Shown: one piece after another, positions 8,200 to 15,367 of the stretch
How positions within the stretch are numbered: position 1 is the stretch's first letter
Layout of the letters: every line of letters begins with the position of its first letter
Source: CAZGDB01 sp964524705
GTDB taxonomy: Bacteria; Pseudomonadota; Gammaproteobacteria; Berkiellales; Berkiellaceae
NCBI GenBank assembly: GCA_964524705.1
Contig: CAZGDB010000018.1
Span: 1 to 34,879 of the forward strand
Length of the DNA stretch: 34,879 nucleotides
Direction: 5' to 3'
Program-made: the position numbers and the translations under genes
The notes under the pieces: model-generated
What the model was told of the DNA's origin: nothing
What the model saw: the letters and a program-made list of their open reading frames with translations, nothing else
Databases searched by the model: none

Positions 8200-8589
8200 T
8201 TACGCAACTTCACAAATGATTTCGCCACCCTCATTCTTCACATTACGTGAAGAACAAATACCTTGAGGTGTAGACAATATCGCAATCCCATACCCACCCA
8301 TTACGCGTGGCAACTCAGTTGCACGACAGTAACGACGCAGTGAAGGCTTACTGACACGTTTAATCATTTGGATGACCGGTCTACCTTTATAACGCTTTAA
8401 AGTTACCTTTAAACGTAATTTAGGCGCATCCCCAACAACTTCATACGCAGTTAAATAGCCCTCTTCTACGAGAACCTTTAAAATGCCTTCTTTCTGCTTT
8501 GAAAACTCACACTCAATTGTTGGTTTACGGGCAGACAAAGCATTCCGTATCATTGTCAACATATCCGAAATCGGATCTTGCATACTCAT
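8200..8589 (-). CDS. rpsH: 30S ribosomal protein S8
   Basis: S8 binds the central domain of 16S rRNA and represses the spc operon in E. coli by binding mRNA near the rplE start. It has 129 residues from the chosen start, MSMQDPISDMLTMIRNA, which matches E. coli. GGAG lies 6 nt upstream of this ATG. In-frame ATG codons further upstream lie inside rpsN and would add a non-homologous leader. PRVMGGYGIAILSTPQGI near the C-terminus is diagnostic. Confidence 0.97.
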   Translation of the reverse strand: MSMQDPISDMLTMIRNALSARKPTIECEFSKQKEGILKVLVEEGYLTAYEVVGDAPKLRLKVTLKRYKGRPVIQMIKRVSKPSLRRYCRATELPRVMGGYGIAILSTPQGICSSRNVKNEGGEIICEVA

Positions 8590-8602
8590 AGAATTCTCCT
8601 GT

Positions 8603-8908
8603 CTACCAGCTTGATTTAACCATTCCTGGCACTTCACCATTCAATATACGTCTTCTTAACTCACCACGGGCAAGCTTGAACCAACGTAAAACCCCATGCG
8701 CACGACCCGTTACTTGGCAACGGTGAGATAAACGTGCATAGCTAGAATCACGTGGCATTTTTTCAAGTTTTGCTACAATTTCAAACTTTTGATCTAAATC
8801 TAAAGCTGGATCTTTTAGCTGAGCCTTGAGCGCTTCACGTTCGCTATATAATTTATTTACCAATGCGATTCGTTTCTTTTCTCTACGAACCATTCTTTGA
8901 CTGGCCAT
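8603..8908 (-). CDS. rpsN: 30S ribosomal protein S14 (long, zinc-free form)
   Basis: S14 of the small-subunit head, 101 residues, exactly the length of the E. coli protein. MPRDSSYARLSHRCQVTGR and the C-terminal ILNGEVPGMVKSSW are typical. Only one cysteine is present, so this is the zinc-independent type. It lies between rplE and rpsH. Confidence 0.97.
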   Translation of the reverse strand: MASQRMVRREKKRIALVNKLYSEREALKAQLKDPALDLDQKFEIVAKLEKMPRDSSYARLSHRCQVTGRAHGVLRWFKLARGELRRRILNGEVPGMVKSSW

Positions 8909-8919
8909 CTATCCCCTCT

Positions 8920-9486
8920 CTACTTTGCTGCTTCAGTCGCGGTTGCTACTTCACGGAACGGGAACTGCATTGCTTTCAACAGTGCATGCCCTTCTTCATT
9001 GGTAGTAGCAGTCGTGGTTATTGTAATATCCATACCGCGGATTTTTTCAATCATGTCATAAGCAATTTCCATAAAGATTAATTGCTCTTTAATGCCCATG
9101 GTGTAATTTCCACGCCCATCATAAGAACGAGGGTTTAAACCTCTAAAGTCACGCACACGTGGTAGAGCAATAGATAACAACTTATCCAAGAACTCCCACA
9201 TACGAACGCCACGCAAGGTAACCTTACAACCAATAGGCCAGCCTTCACGGATTTTGAAACCCGCAATTGAGCTTTTAGCATAAGTTGAAACAGGATGTTG
9301 ACCAGCGATCAACTTTAATTCTTCTAAAGCCTTAGTTAAGTGCTTTTTATCTTCAGCAGCTTCACCAACACCCATGTTAATGGTGATCTTGGAAAGACGC
9401 GGCACTTCCATAAGGTTTTTATAGCCGAACTGCTTTTTTAACTCAGCAACCACAGTCTCTCTATAGTATGCCTGTAATCTTGGCAT
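8920..9486 (-). CDS. rplE: 50S ribosomal protein L5
   Basis: L5 binds 5S rRNA and forms a bridge to S13. It has 188 residues from the chosen ATG at 9486 (MPRLQAYYRETVV), which aligns with the E. coli start (179 residues). A longer in-frame reading from 9543 overlaps rplX and has no homology. AGFKIREGWPIGCKVTLRG and PRVRDFRGLNPRSYDGRGNY are diagnostic. The ribosome site is weak (AAGAGAG), as expected for a coupled gene 10 nt behind rplX. Confidence 0.96.
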   Translation of the reverse strand: MPRLQAYYRETVVAELKKQFGYKNLMEVPRLSKITINMGVGEAAEDKKHLTKALEELKLIAGQHPVSTYAKSSIAGFKIREGWPIGCKVTLRGVRMWEFLDKLLSIALPRVRDFRGLNPRSYDGRGNYTMGIKEQLIFMEIAYDMIEKIRGMDITITTTATTNEEGHALLKAMQFPFREVATATEAAK

Positions 9487-9496
9487 GTCTCTCTTA

Positions 9497-9838
9497 TTAG
9501 ATACGCTCACGGCTGATCTCCCCTTGTGTACTACGATAAACACGAACGCGATTACCGTCCGCTAAGGTCTTGATCTGAACCTTATCACGCTTACCTGTTT
9601 CACTATTGTAAATAGCAACATTTGAAATGTGCACAGGAGATTCCTGAGACACGATCTCACCGGCTTGTTCCATCTGCGGATTAGCCTTTTTGTGTTTTTT
9701 AACTAGCTTTACGCCTTCTACAAGCAAACGTCTTGGATTGCCAAGCGCATCACGCTCAACGCTCAATACCTTACCTGTCTTTCCTCTATCTTTTCCAGTT
9801 GTTACTACAACTAGATCTCCACAGCAAATCTTCTGCAT
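9497..9838 (-). CDS. rplX: 50S ribosomal protein L24
   Basis: L24 is an assembly initiator of the large subunit. It has 113 residues (E. coli 104). The KOW motif (VVTTGKDRGKTGKVLSV, near 11-27) and GVKLVKKHKKANP (near 42-54) identify it. It lies between rplN and rplE in the spc operon. Confidence 0.97.
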   Translation of the reverse strand: MQKICCGDLVVVTTGKDRGKTGKVLSVERDALGNPRRLLVEGVKLVKKHKKANPQMEQAGEIVSQESPVHISNVAIYNSETGKRDKVQIKTLADGNRVRVYRSTQGEISRERI

Positions 9839-9856
9839 GTTCTCACCAAAAAATAA

Positions 9857-10222
9857 TTAAAGCACTTCCGGAGCTAATGAAATAATCTTCATAAACACGT
9901 CGCGTAACTCACGAGTAACTGTACCAAAAATACGCGTCCCGATGGGCTGACGCTGTGCATTCAGCAAAACTACCGCATTTTCATCAAATCGAATCACCGT
10001 TCCGTCATCACGACGGACGCCAGCAGCAGTACGAACCACTACGGCTAACAATACCTCACCTTTCTTCACCTTGGCTTTAGGAATGGCATCCTTAATAGAC
10101 ACCCGTATCACGTCCCCAACCCTTGCATACCGGCGCTTGGAGCCTCCCAAGACCTTAATGCACTCTACGGAGTTGGCGCCACTATTATCTGCTACTTTGA
10201 GCCTCGTGCCCGTGCTGATCAT
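9857..10222 (-). CDS. rplN: 50S ribosomal protein L14
   Basis: L14 lies at the subunit interface and contacts 16S rRNA. It has 121 residues (E. coli 123). LKVADNSGANSVECIKVLGG (near 8-27), the KAKVKKGEVLLAVVVRTA segment and GTRIFGTVTREL are clear. It is the first gene of the spc group, preceded by a 103-nt AT-rich gap with a promoter candidate and a GGAGAG ribosome site. Confidence 0.98.
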   Translation of the reverse strand: MISTGTRLKVADNSGANSVECIKVLGGSKRRYARVGDVIRVSIKDAIPKAKVKKGEVLLAVVVRTAAGVRRDDGTVIRFDENAVVLLNAQRQPIGTRIFGTVTRELRDVFMKIISLAPEVL

Positions 10223-10267
10223 GGTAACTCTCCAAAAAAACAGGACTCACCGTTGTAAGCTCGCCCT

Positions 10268-10295
10268 ATTATGCTTAAATTATAAAAAAATTCAA
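10268..10295 (-). promoter_or_regulatory. Possible spc-operon promoter upstream of rplN
   Basis: TTGAAT (10295-10290) and CATAAT (10273-10268) are spaced by 16 nt in the 103-nt AT-rich gap between rpsQ and rplN. E. coli also has its spc promoter here. The area is so AT-rich that other -10-like hexamers occur, including a perfect TATAAT without a matching -35, so the exact boxes are uncertain. Confidence 0.45.
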
Positions 10296-10325
10296 ATTGA
10301 AATTTTAGTAATACAATATACTAAC

Positions 10326-10586
10326 TCAATTTCCTTCCACTATACGTAACAATCTCCAGCTCTTCGTCTTGGAAACTGGTGCACAAGCAATAATTTCAAC
10401 TTTTGCTCCAACTTTTCCTAAAGACTCAGGATCGTGGACCTGATACTTCGTTTTTTGACGCACCACTTTACCATAACGTGGGTGCGGACGCGACCAAGAT
10501 ACAGAAACTGTAACGGTTTTTTCACGACCAGCCTTTACCACTTCACCAATAACAGTACGCTGAATAGCTTGTTCTGTTGTACTCAT
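10326..10586 (-). CDS. rpsQ: 30S ribosomal protein S17
   Basis: S17 is a primary 16S-binding protein. It has 86 residues (E. coli 84). GEVVKAGREKTVTVSVSW, HPRYGKVVRQKTKYQVHDP and the C-terminal SKTKSWRLLRIVE are typical. Its ATG overlaps the rpmC stop by 4 nt (ATGA). It is the last gene of the S10 group. Confidence 0.97.
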   Translation of the reverse strand: MSTTEQAIQRTVIGEVVKAGREKTVTVSVSWSRPHPRYGKVVRQKTKYQVHDPESLGKVGAKVEIIACAPVSKTKSWRLLRIVEGN

Positions 10587-10780
10587 GCTACCGTCCTCCG
10601 CTTTTCGCCCAATATAGTCAGAATTCTAGCTATTGTCTTGCGCAATACGCTAAAACGATGGGTTTGCTTAAAGTCCGGCTTTGCACGTTCCATTCTTAAA
10701 GAAAACTCTTCATGATAAAGTTCTTGAAGACGTTTTTCTAAAGCCAGCGGATCTAATCCACGTAATTCTGCTGCTTTCAT
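10583..10780 (-). CDS. rpmC: 50S ribosomal protein L29
   Basis: L29 lies at the peptide tunnel exit and helps form the docking site for trigger factor and SRP. It has 65 residues (E. coli 63). The two-helix pattern MKAAELRGLDPLALEKRL, EEFSLRMERA and VLRKTIARILTIL is diagnostic. One base separates its start from the rplP stop, and it overlaps rpsQ by 4 nt. Confidence 0.97.
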   Translation of the reverse strand: MKAAELRGLDPLALEKRLQELYHEEFSLRMERAKPDFKQTHRFSVLRKTIARILTILGEKRRTVA

Positions 10781-10781
10781 A

Positions 10782-11195
10782 CTACATCACCGTCCTTTGG
10801 ACAATTATTGTTTTAACCGATAACTTAGCCATCGCCAAGTGTAACGCTTCTTTTGCAACTTCAGCAGGAACCCCTTCAATTTCATAAAGGACTTTACCTG
10901 GTTGAATCTGCGCTACCCAATACTCGACGTTACCTTTACCGCTACCCATACGGACTTCTAAAGGTTTTTGAGTAATAGGCTTATCCGGAAACATACGGAT
11001 AATAATTTTTCCACCACGTTTAATATAACGGCTCATTACACGACGTGCAGATTCAATCTGACGTGCAGTAACGCGACCGTGTTCAACAGCTTTTAACCCA
11101 TATTCACCAAAGCTAACTTTGTTGCCATTTTGAGCCAAGCCTCTTAAACGACCTTTGTGTTGTTTACGATATTTCGTACGTTTAGGCTGTAACAT
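10782..11195 (-). CDS. rplP: 50S ribosomal protein L16
   Basis: L16 lies near the A site of the large subunit. It has 137 residues (E. coli 136). MLQPKRTKYRKQHKGR at the start, FPDKPITQKPLEVRMGSGKG (near 69-88) and FEVEGV-like YEIEGVPAEVAKEAL near 104-118 are clear. It lies between rpsC and rpmC. Confidence 0.98.
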   Translation of the reverse strand: MLQPKRTKYRKQHKGRLRGLAQNGNKVSFGEYGLKAVEHGRVTARQIESARRVMSRYIKRGGKIIIRMFPDKPITQKPLEVRMGSGKGNVEYWVAQIQPGKVLYEIEGVPAEVAKEALHLAMAKLSVKTIIVQRTVM

Positions 11196-11205
11196 TTTTC
11201 AATCC

Positions 11206-11871
11206 TTACCCAGCTAACTCTTCAGTGGAGCCAACTTTAGCTGTAACTTCGCCCTTAAAGATCCAGACCTTAACCCCTATGATACCATAAGTAGTTGCTG
11301 CTTCACTGTGCGCGTAATCAATGTTAGCGCGCAAAGTATGCAAAGGAACTCTCCCTTCTCGAACCCATTCTCTTCGGGCAATTTCAGCGCCGCCTAGACG
11401 ACCTGAAACCGCAACCTTCACGCCTTTGGCTCCCAAACGCATAGCGTTGGAAACAGCACGCTTAATCGCACGACGGAACATCACACGCTTTTCTAAAAGC
11501 TCTGCAATCATATCTGCTACTAAACGCGCATCTAATTCAGGGCGCGCAATTTGTTCCACTGCAACCTGTACAGGCAAGCCTACAAAAGCAGAAATAGAAG
11601 CTTTTAATTTTTCTATTTCTTCACCTTTACGACCAATTGCCACCGCAGGACGTGCCACGTGGATCATAATCAAAATATTATTATTGGCTAAACGCTCAAT
11701 TTGAATCCGTCCAACAGAAGCTGCTTTCAAAGCAACGCGGACCATTTCACGAATCTTAATATCTTCGAATAAAAACTTAGAATAACTCTTCTTGTCTGAT
11801 GCGTACCATACTGATCTATGGGTCTCAACAATACCCAATCGCATGCCAGTAGGATGAACTTTCTGACCCAT
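11206..11871 (-). CDS. rpsC: 30S ribosomal protein S3
   Basis: S3 forms part of the mRNA entry site and helicase. It has 221 residues (E. coli 233). MGQKVHPTGMRLGI at the N-terminus, the KH-domain motif AIGRKGEEIEKLK (near 77-89) and SGRLGGAEIARREWVREGRV (near 154-173) are diagnostic. Its ATG shares one base with the rplV stop (TAATG). The gene ends slightly short of the E. coli protein at a variable tail. Confidence 0.98.
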   Translation of the reverse strand: MGQKVHPTGMRLGIVETHRSVWYASDKKSYSKFLFEDIKIREMVRVALKAASVGRIQIERLANNNILIMIHVARPAVAIGRKGEEIEKLKASISAFVGLPVQVAVEQIARPELDARLVADMIAELLEKRVMFRRAIKRAVSNAMRLGAKGVKVAVSGRLGGAEIARREWVREGRVPLHTLRANIDYAHSEAATTYGIIGVKVWIFKGEVTAKVGSTEELAG

Positions 11872-12233
11872 TACGCCCTCTCTTTACGTGCTTTAGCTTT
11901 AGGTGTGGTGGTAACCGTCACCTGAATATGACATCTGCGCTTGCTGATTCTGTTAGATCTTCCTTTTGCACGAGGCATCATACGCTTCAAGGTGATCCCT
12001 TCATCCACACAAATAGTACCTATACGTAAGGCGTCGACATCCGCACCTTCGTTATGTTCTGCATTTGCAATTGCAGAGTTCAAAACCTTCAATACAATAG
12101 CCGCAGCCTTCTTAGGCGTATATTGCAAAAAATGTACGGCTTGTTGTGCGGGTAACCCACGCACGAGATCTGCAACCAATCGCGCCTTTTGTGCGGAAAT
12201 TGTTGCATTTCTTAAGGATGCTGAAACATTCAT
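11871..12233 (-). CDS. rplV: 50S ribosomal protein L22
   Basis: L22 lines the peptide exit tunnel and is a site of macrolide-resistance mutations. It has 120 residues (E. coli 110). SAQKARLVADLVRG (near 13-26), LNSAIANAEHNEGADVD and RMMPRAKGRSNRI (near 84-96) identify it. Most of the extra length is a basic C-terminal tail. It overlaps rpsC by one base. Confidence 0.97.
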   Translation of the reverse strand: MNVSASLRNATISAQKARLVADLVRGLPAQQAVHFLQYTPKKAAAIVLKVLNSAIANAEHNEGADVDALRIGTICVDEGITLKRMMPRAKGRSNRISKRRCHIQVTVTTTPKAKARKERA

Positions 12234-12236
12234 TCT

Positions 12237-12536
12237 TTAAGCCCCCTTGCGCTTAGTTTCTACTTTTTTATCGCCAGGATGCGCACGGAACAAACGTGTC
12301 ATCGCAAACTCACCGAGCTTATGCCCAATCATCTGTTCTGTAACCAAGACAGGAATATGCTCTTTCCCGTTATGGACCATAAAGGTCACATTTAAAAATA
12401 CTGGAAATATAGTACTGCGGCGTGACCAAGTCTTGATCACAATACGTGTACGCGCTCCAGACTCTTCAACTGCCTTCTGAACTTTTTTATATAACTTCGG
12501 ACACACATAGGGTCCTTTTCGTAATGATCGTCCCAC
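12237..12536 (-). CDS. rpsS: 30S ribosomal protein S19, GTG start
   Basis: S19 forms part of the small-subunit head near the A-site tRNA. It has 99 residues (E. coli 92). MGRSLRKGPYVCPKLYKK at the start and HNGKEHIPVLVTEQMIGHKL are diagnostic. The start codon is GTG, with an AGAGGG ribosome site just upstream. No ATG start would preserve the conserved N-terminus. Confidence 0.97.
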   Translation of the reverse strand: MGRSLRKGPYVCPKLYKKVQKAVEESGARTRIVIKTWSRRSTIFPVFLNVTFMVHNGKEHIPVLVTEQMIGHKLGEFAMTRLFRAHPGDKKVETKRKGA

Positions 12537-12549
12537 GATACCCTCTTAA

Positions 12550-13384
12550 CTAGCTTGTTTTCCCATGATTTCTACGACGCACAATCATGCGGCTAGAAGC
12601 CTTTTTACGATTGCGTGTCTTCTTACCTTCTGGCAACCCATTACGGTTACAAGGTGGACGACCTCCAGAAGTCTTACCTTCACCTCCCCCTAAAGGATGG
12701 TCCACAGGGTTCATAGCAACACCACGCACTGTTGGACGAATACCCAACCAGCGTTTCGCGCCCGCTTTACCATAANNNNNNNNNNTGCTCATCGTTACTT
12801 ACTGAACCAATCACTGCACGACAGTCAGCAGGTACATTTTTCATTTCCCCAGAGCTTAAACGTAACATTGCTAAGCCTTGCTCTTTTGCTAACAATACCA
12901 CTTGTGCGCCCGCACTACGTGCCACTTGTGCACCTTTACCAGGCTTTTCTTCTACACAATGGATAACCGTACCCAAAGGGATATTATTCAACGGCAAACA
13001 ATTTCCTACAGCAATGCTGGATTCAGGACCAGATTCAACAGGCATACCCGCCTTTAAACCTTTAGGCGCTAAAATATAACGACGTTCACCATCTTTATAT
13101 AATAACAAAGCAATATGCGCGGTACGGTTAGGATCGTATTCAATACGTTCAACAACCGCCGGAATACCATCTTTATTACGTTTAAAGTCCACTAAACGTA
13201 TACGACGTTTATGTCCGCCACCTTTATGATTCACAGTCACACGCCCGAGGTTATTTCTTCCCCCGCTGCTGTTCTTTTTCTTGGTCAAAGCCTTATGGGG
13301 CTTTCCTTTATGTAAACCTGGCGTCACGACTTTAACGGTAAATCGTTGTCCCGGTGACGTTGGTTTTAAAGCAATCACTGCCAT
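12550..13384 (-). CDS. rplB: 50S ribosomal protein L2, interrupted by an assembly gap
   Basis: L2 is needed for subunit association and lies close to the peptidyl transferase centre. The N-terminal 199 residues (including HKGGGHKRRIRLVDFKR near 58-74) and the C-terminal 74 residues (YGKAGAKRWLGIRPTVRG, NPVDHPLGGGEGKTSGG) flank a run of ten Ns. The two halves are in different frames only because the gap is written as ten bases. The flanks need a multiple of three, and 12 missing bases would restore E. coli-like spacing and a 278-residue protein. This is not a real frameshift. Confidence 0.96.
12776..12785. other. Scaffold gap (ten Ns) inside rplB
   Basis: Ten consecutive Ns interrupt rplB between codons for SNDE-H and YGKAG. 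A round ten is a typical placeholder. Reading-frame arithmetic and comparison with E. coli L2 suggest about 12 real bases. Confidence 0.97.
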
Positions 13385-13402
13385 GACATATCCTCTTTAT
13401 TC

Positions 13403-13702
13403 TTAAGTCGCGCTTTCAATACCAAGATCAATAGTCTGACCTGGCATTAAACGCACATACGCTTTTTTACGATCTGAGTGTCGCCCCTCTATTTCACGAA
13501 AACGACGGGTCTTCCCTTTTAGGGTCGTCGTACGCACACCAGCAACCTTTACTTTAAAAAAGTGCTCTACTGCGCGTTTAATTTCTTGTTTGTTCGCCGT
13601 GGTCTTCACCCAAAATGTCGTAACATTGAAAGGATTCTGACTTACAGACTTTTCAGACACGATAGGCGCAATTAAAACCTGACTAATATGCCGGCTGATC
13701 AT
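13403..13702 (-). CDS. rplW: 50S ribosomal protein L23
   Basis: L23 lies at the tunnel exit and is the main docking point for trigger factor and SRP. It has 99 residues (E. coli 100). LIAPIVSEKSVSQ (near 10-22), FWVKTTANKQEIKRAVEHFF (near 30-49) and the conserved GVRTTTLKGKTRRF are clear. Its start overlaps the rplD stop by 4 nt (ATGA). Confidence 0.97.
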   Translation of the reverse strand: MISRHISQVLIAPIVSEKSVSQNPFNVTTFWVKTTANKQEIKRAVEHFFKVKVAGVRTTTLKGKTRRFREIEGRHSDRKKAYVRLMPGQTIDLGIESAT

Positions 13703-14319
13703 GCAAAAGCCTCCTCTAATTGACGTACTGCATCAACAGTTGCTAATACGTGCTCATATTTAATCAAACTGACAGGATCAACTTCAGTCGCTAATCTATA
13801 TTCCGCACCAGGCAAATTGCGTGAAGCAAGATATACATCTTCATTAAAGTCTTTCTCGATAATCAAAACCTTGTTGCTCAAGTTCAAATTCGTCATCATT
13901 TCTACGAACAAGCTGGTCTTTGGTTGTGCAAGCGTCAGGCTTTCTACAACTTTCAAACGATCTTGACGCACCAACTCAGACAAAATGCTCTTCAAAGCAC
14001 CACGGTACATTTTCTTATTTACTTTTTGGACAAAAGAACGTGGAACAGCCGCAAAAATACGACCCCCTTTTCTCCATAAAGGCGAACGGATAGTCCCAGC
14101 ACGGGCACGACCAGTTCCTTTTTGTTTCCAAGGTTTAGCACCACCCCCACGGACTTCCGAACGGGTCTTTTGTTTCTTAGTACCCGCTCTGGCACCAGAT
14201 AAATAAGCCACTACAACCTGGTGAACCAAAGGTTCATTAAAGTCTACCCCAAAAGTCGTATCAGCAACTTCAATTTGGCGCGGGGTTTCTGAAGGCGTCA
14301 AACACAGTGATAAATTCAT
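13699..14319 (-). CDS. rplD: 50S ribosomal protein L4
   Basis: L4 reaches into the exit tunnel and, in E. coli, represses its own S10 operon by binding the leader RNA. It has 206 residues (E. coli 201). The tunnel loop TRSEVRGGGAKPWKQKGTGR (near 52-71) is perfectly recognisable. The S10-type leader target of L4 is missing here because rpsJ directly follows fusA. Confidence 0.97.
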   Translation of the reverse strand: MNLSLCLTPSETPRQIEVADTTFGVDFNEPLVHQVVVAYLSGARAGTKKQKTRSEVRGGGAKPWKQKGTGRARAGTIRSPLWRKGGRIFAAVPRSFVQKVNKKMYRGALKSILSELVRQDRLKVVESLTLAQPKTSLFVEMMTNLNLSNKVLIIEKDFNEDVYLASRNLPGAEYRLATEVDPVSLIKYEHVLATVDAVRQLEEAFA

Positions 14320-14330
14320 AGTTATTCCCT

Positions 14331-15005
14331 CTACGCAGCAACAATATCAGCTTTGGCTTTCGCCGCAGGCTTGATAAAAACCATTCCGCCATTCGCACCA
14401 GGAATAGCCCCAGTCACTAAAATAACGTTCTTTTCGGCATCTAAACGGGCAACACTAAGGTTCTGAACAGTTACTCGCTCATCACCCAAATGACCACACA
14501 TTTTCTTATTCTTAAATACGCGACCTGGAGTTTGGTTTTGACCAATAGACCCTGGCACACGATGCGAACGGGAGTTACCGTGAGACATATCCTGGGTTGC
14601 AAAGTTCCAACGTTTTACAGTACCTGCAAAACCTTTACCTTTACTAATCCCGGTTACATCAATAGCTTGCCCTTCTTTAAAGACATCCATATTTAATGAT
14701 TGACCCAAAGTGATCGTGGAAAGCACATCTGCAGAAACTCTGAATTCCCACAATCCTGCCCCTAGACCCGTGCCTGCTTTAGCATAATGTCCCGCTAAAG
14801 GCTTAATCACACGGTGTGCTGCTTGCTCCCCTGTAGTGACTTGCACCGCAGAGTATCCATCCGTTGCTTCTGTCTTTAGCTGTGTAACTCTATTAGGTAA
14901 TACTTCGATTACAGTAACAGGCACTGCTTGCCCTGTTTCTAGAAAGATCTTAGTCATTCCTAACTTTCGTCCAACCAACCCTAATTCGTGCTTTACTTCC
15001 GCCAT
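14331..15005 (-). CDS. rplC: 50S ribosomal protein L3
   Basis: L3 is an assembly initiator near the peptidyl transferase centre. It has 224 residues (E. coli 209). GLVGRKLGMTKIF (near 9-21) and the loop SHRVPGSIGQNQTPGRVFK (near 147-165) are diagnostic. That loop keeps the glutamine that PrmB methylates in E. coli. A slightly longer C-terminal tail is rich in Ala and Lys. Confidence 0.97.
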   Translation of the reverse strand: MAEVKHELGLVGRKLGMTKIFLETGQAVPVTVIEVLPNRVTQLKTEATDGYSAVQVTTGEQAAHRVIKPLAGHYAKAGTGLGAGLWEFRVSADVLSTITLGQSLNMDVFKEGQAIDVTGISKGKGFAGTVKRWNFATQDMSHGNSRSHRVPGSIGQNQTPGRVFKNKKMCGHLGDERVTVQNLSVARLDAEKNVILVTGAIPGANGGMVFIKPAAKAKADIVAA

Positions 15006-15031
15006 AACTCTACCCCTTTGGGCCTAAATAT

Positions 15032-15352
15032 TTATCTTTTATTTACATCAATTTCTACGTTCACGCCCGCAGATAAATCTAACTTCATCAGCTCATCCAC
15101 TGTCTTATCAGTAGGACCCACAATGATGATTAGGCGCTTATAGGTACGTCTTTCCATTTGATCCATCGCACTTGCATTCACGTGCGGAGAAGACAAAATA
15201 GAAATCTTCATGATCTTAACCTTTAAAGGCACAGGACCACGGACAACCGCACCAGTACGCTTTGCTACTTCTACAATTTGCATCGCCGACTTATCAATCA
15301 ATTTATGATCGTAGGACTTCAATTTAATCGTAATACGTTCTTGTTCTTTCAT
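15032..15352 (-). CDS. rpsJ: 30S ribosomal protein S10
   Basis: S10 (NusE) is a small-subunit head protein that also joins antitermination complexes with NusB and binds NusG. It has 106 residues (E. coli 103). ITIKLKSYDHKLID (near 7-20), VNASAMDQMERRTYKRL and LPAGV-like LSAGVNVEID near the C-terminus identify it. It starts only 15 nt after fusA, with a GAGGT ribosome site, so it has neither a tufA in front nor a regulatory leader. Confidence 0.97.
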   Translation of the reverse strand: MKEQERITIKLKSYDHKLIDKSAMQIVEVAKRTGAVVRGPVPLKVKIMKISILSSPHVNASAMDQMERRTYKRLIIIVGPTDKTVDELMKLDLSAGVNVEIDVNKR

Positions 15353-15367
15353 TGCATATACCTCAAA

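Noticed and set aside
12550..13384. Apparent frameshift or pseudogene in rplB
   Set aside because: The frame change is produced only by the ten-N placeholder; both flanks are perfect L2 sequence.
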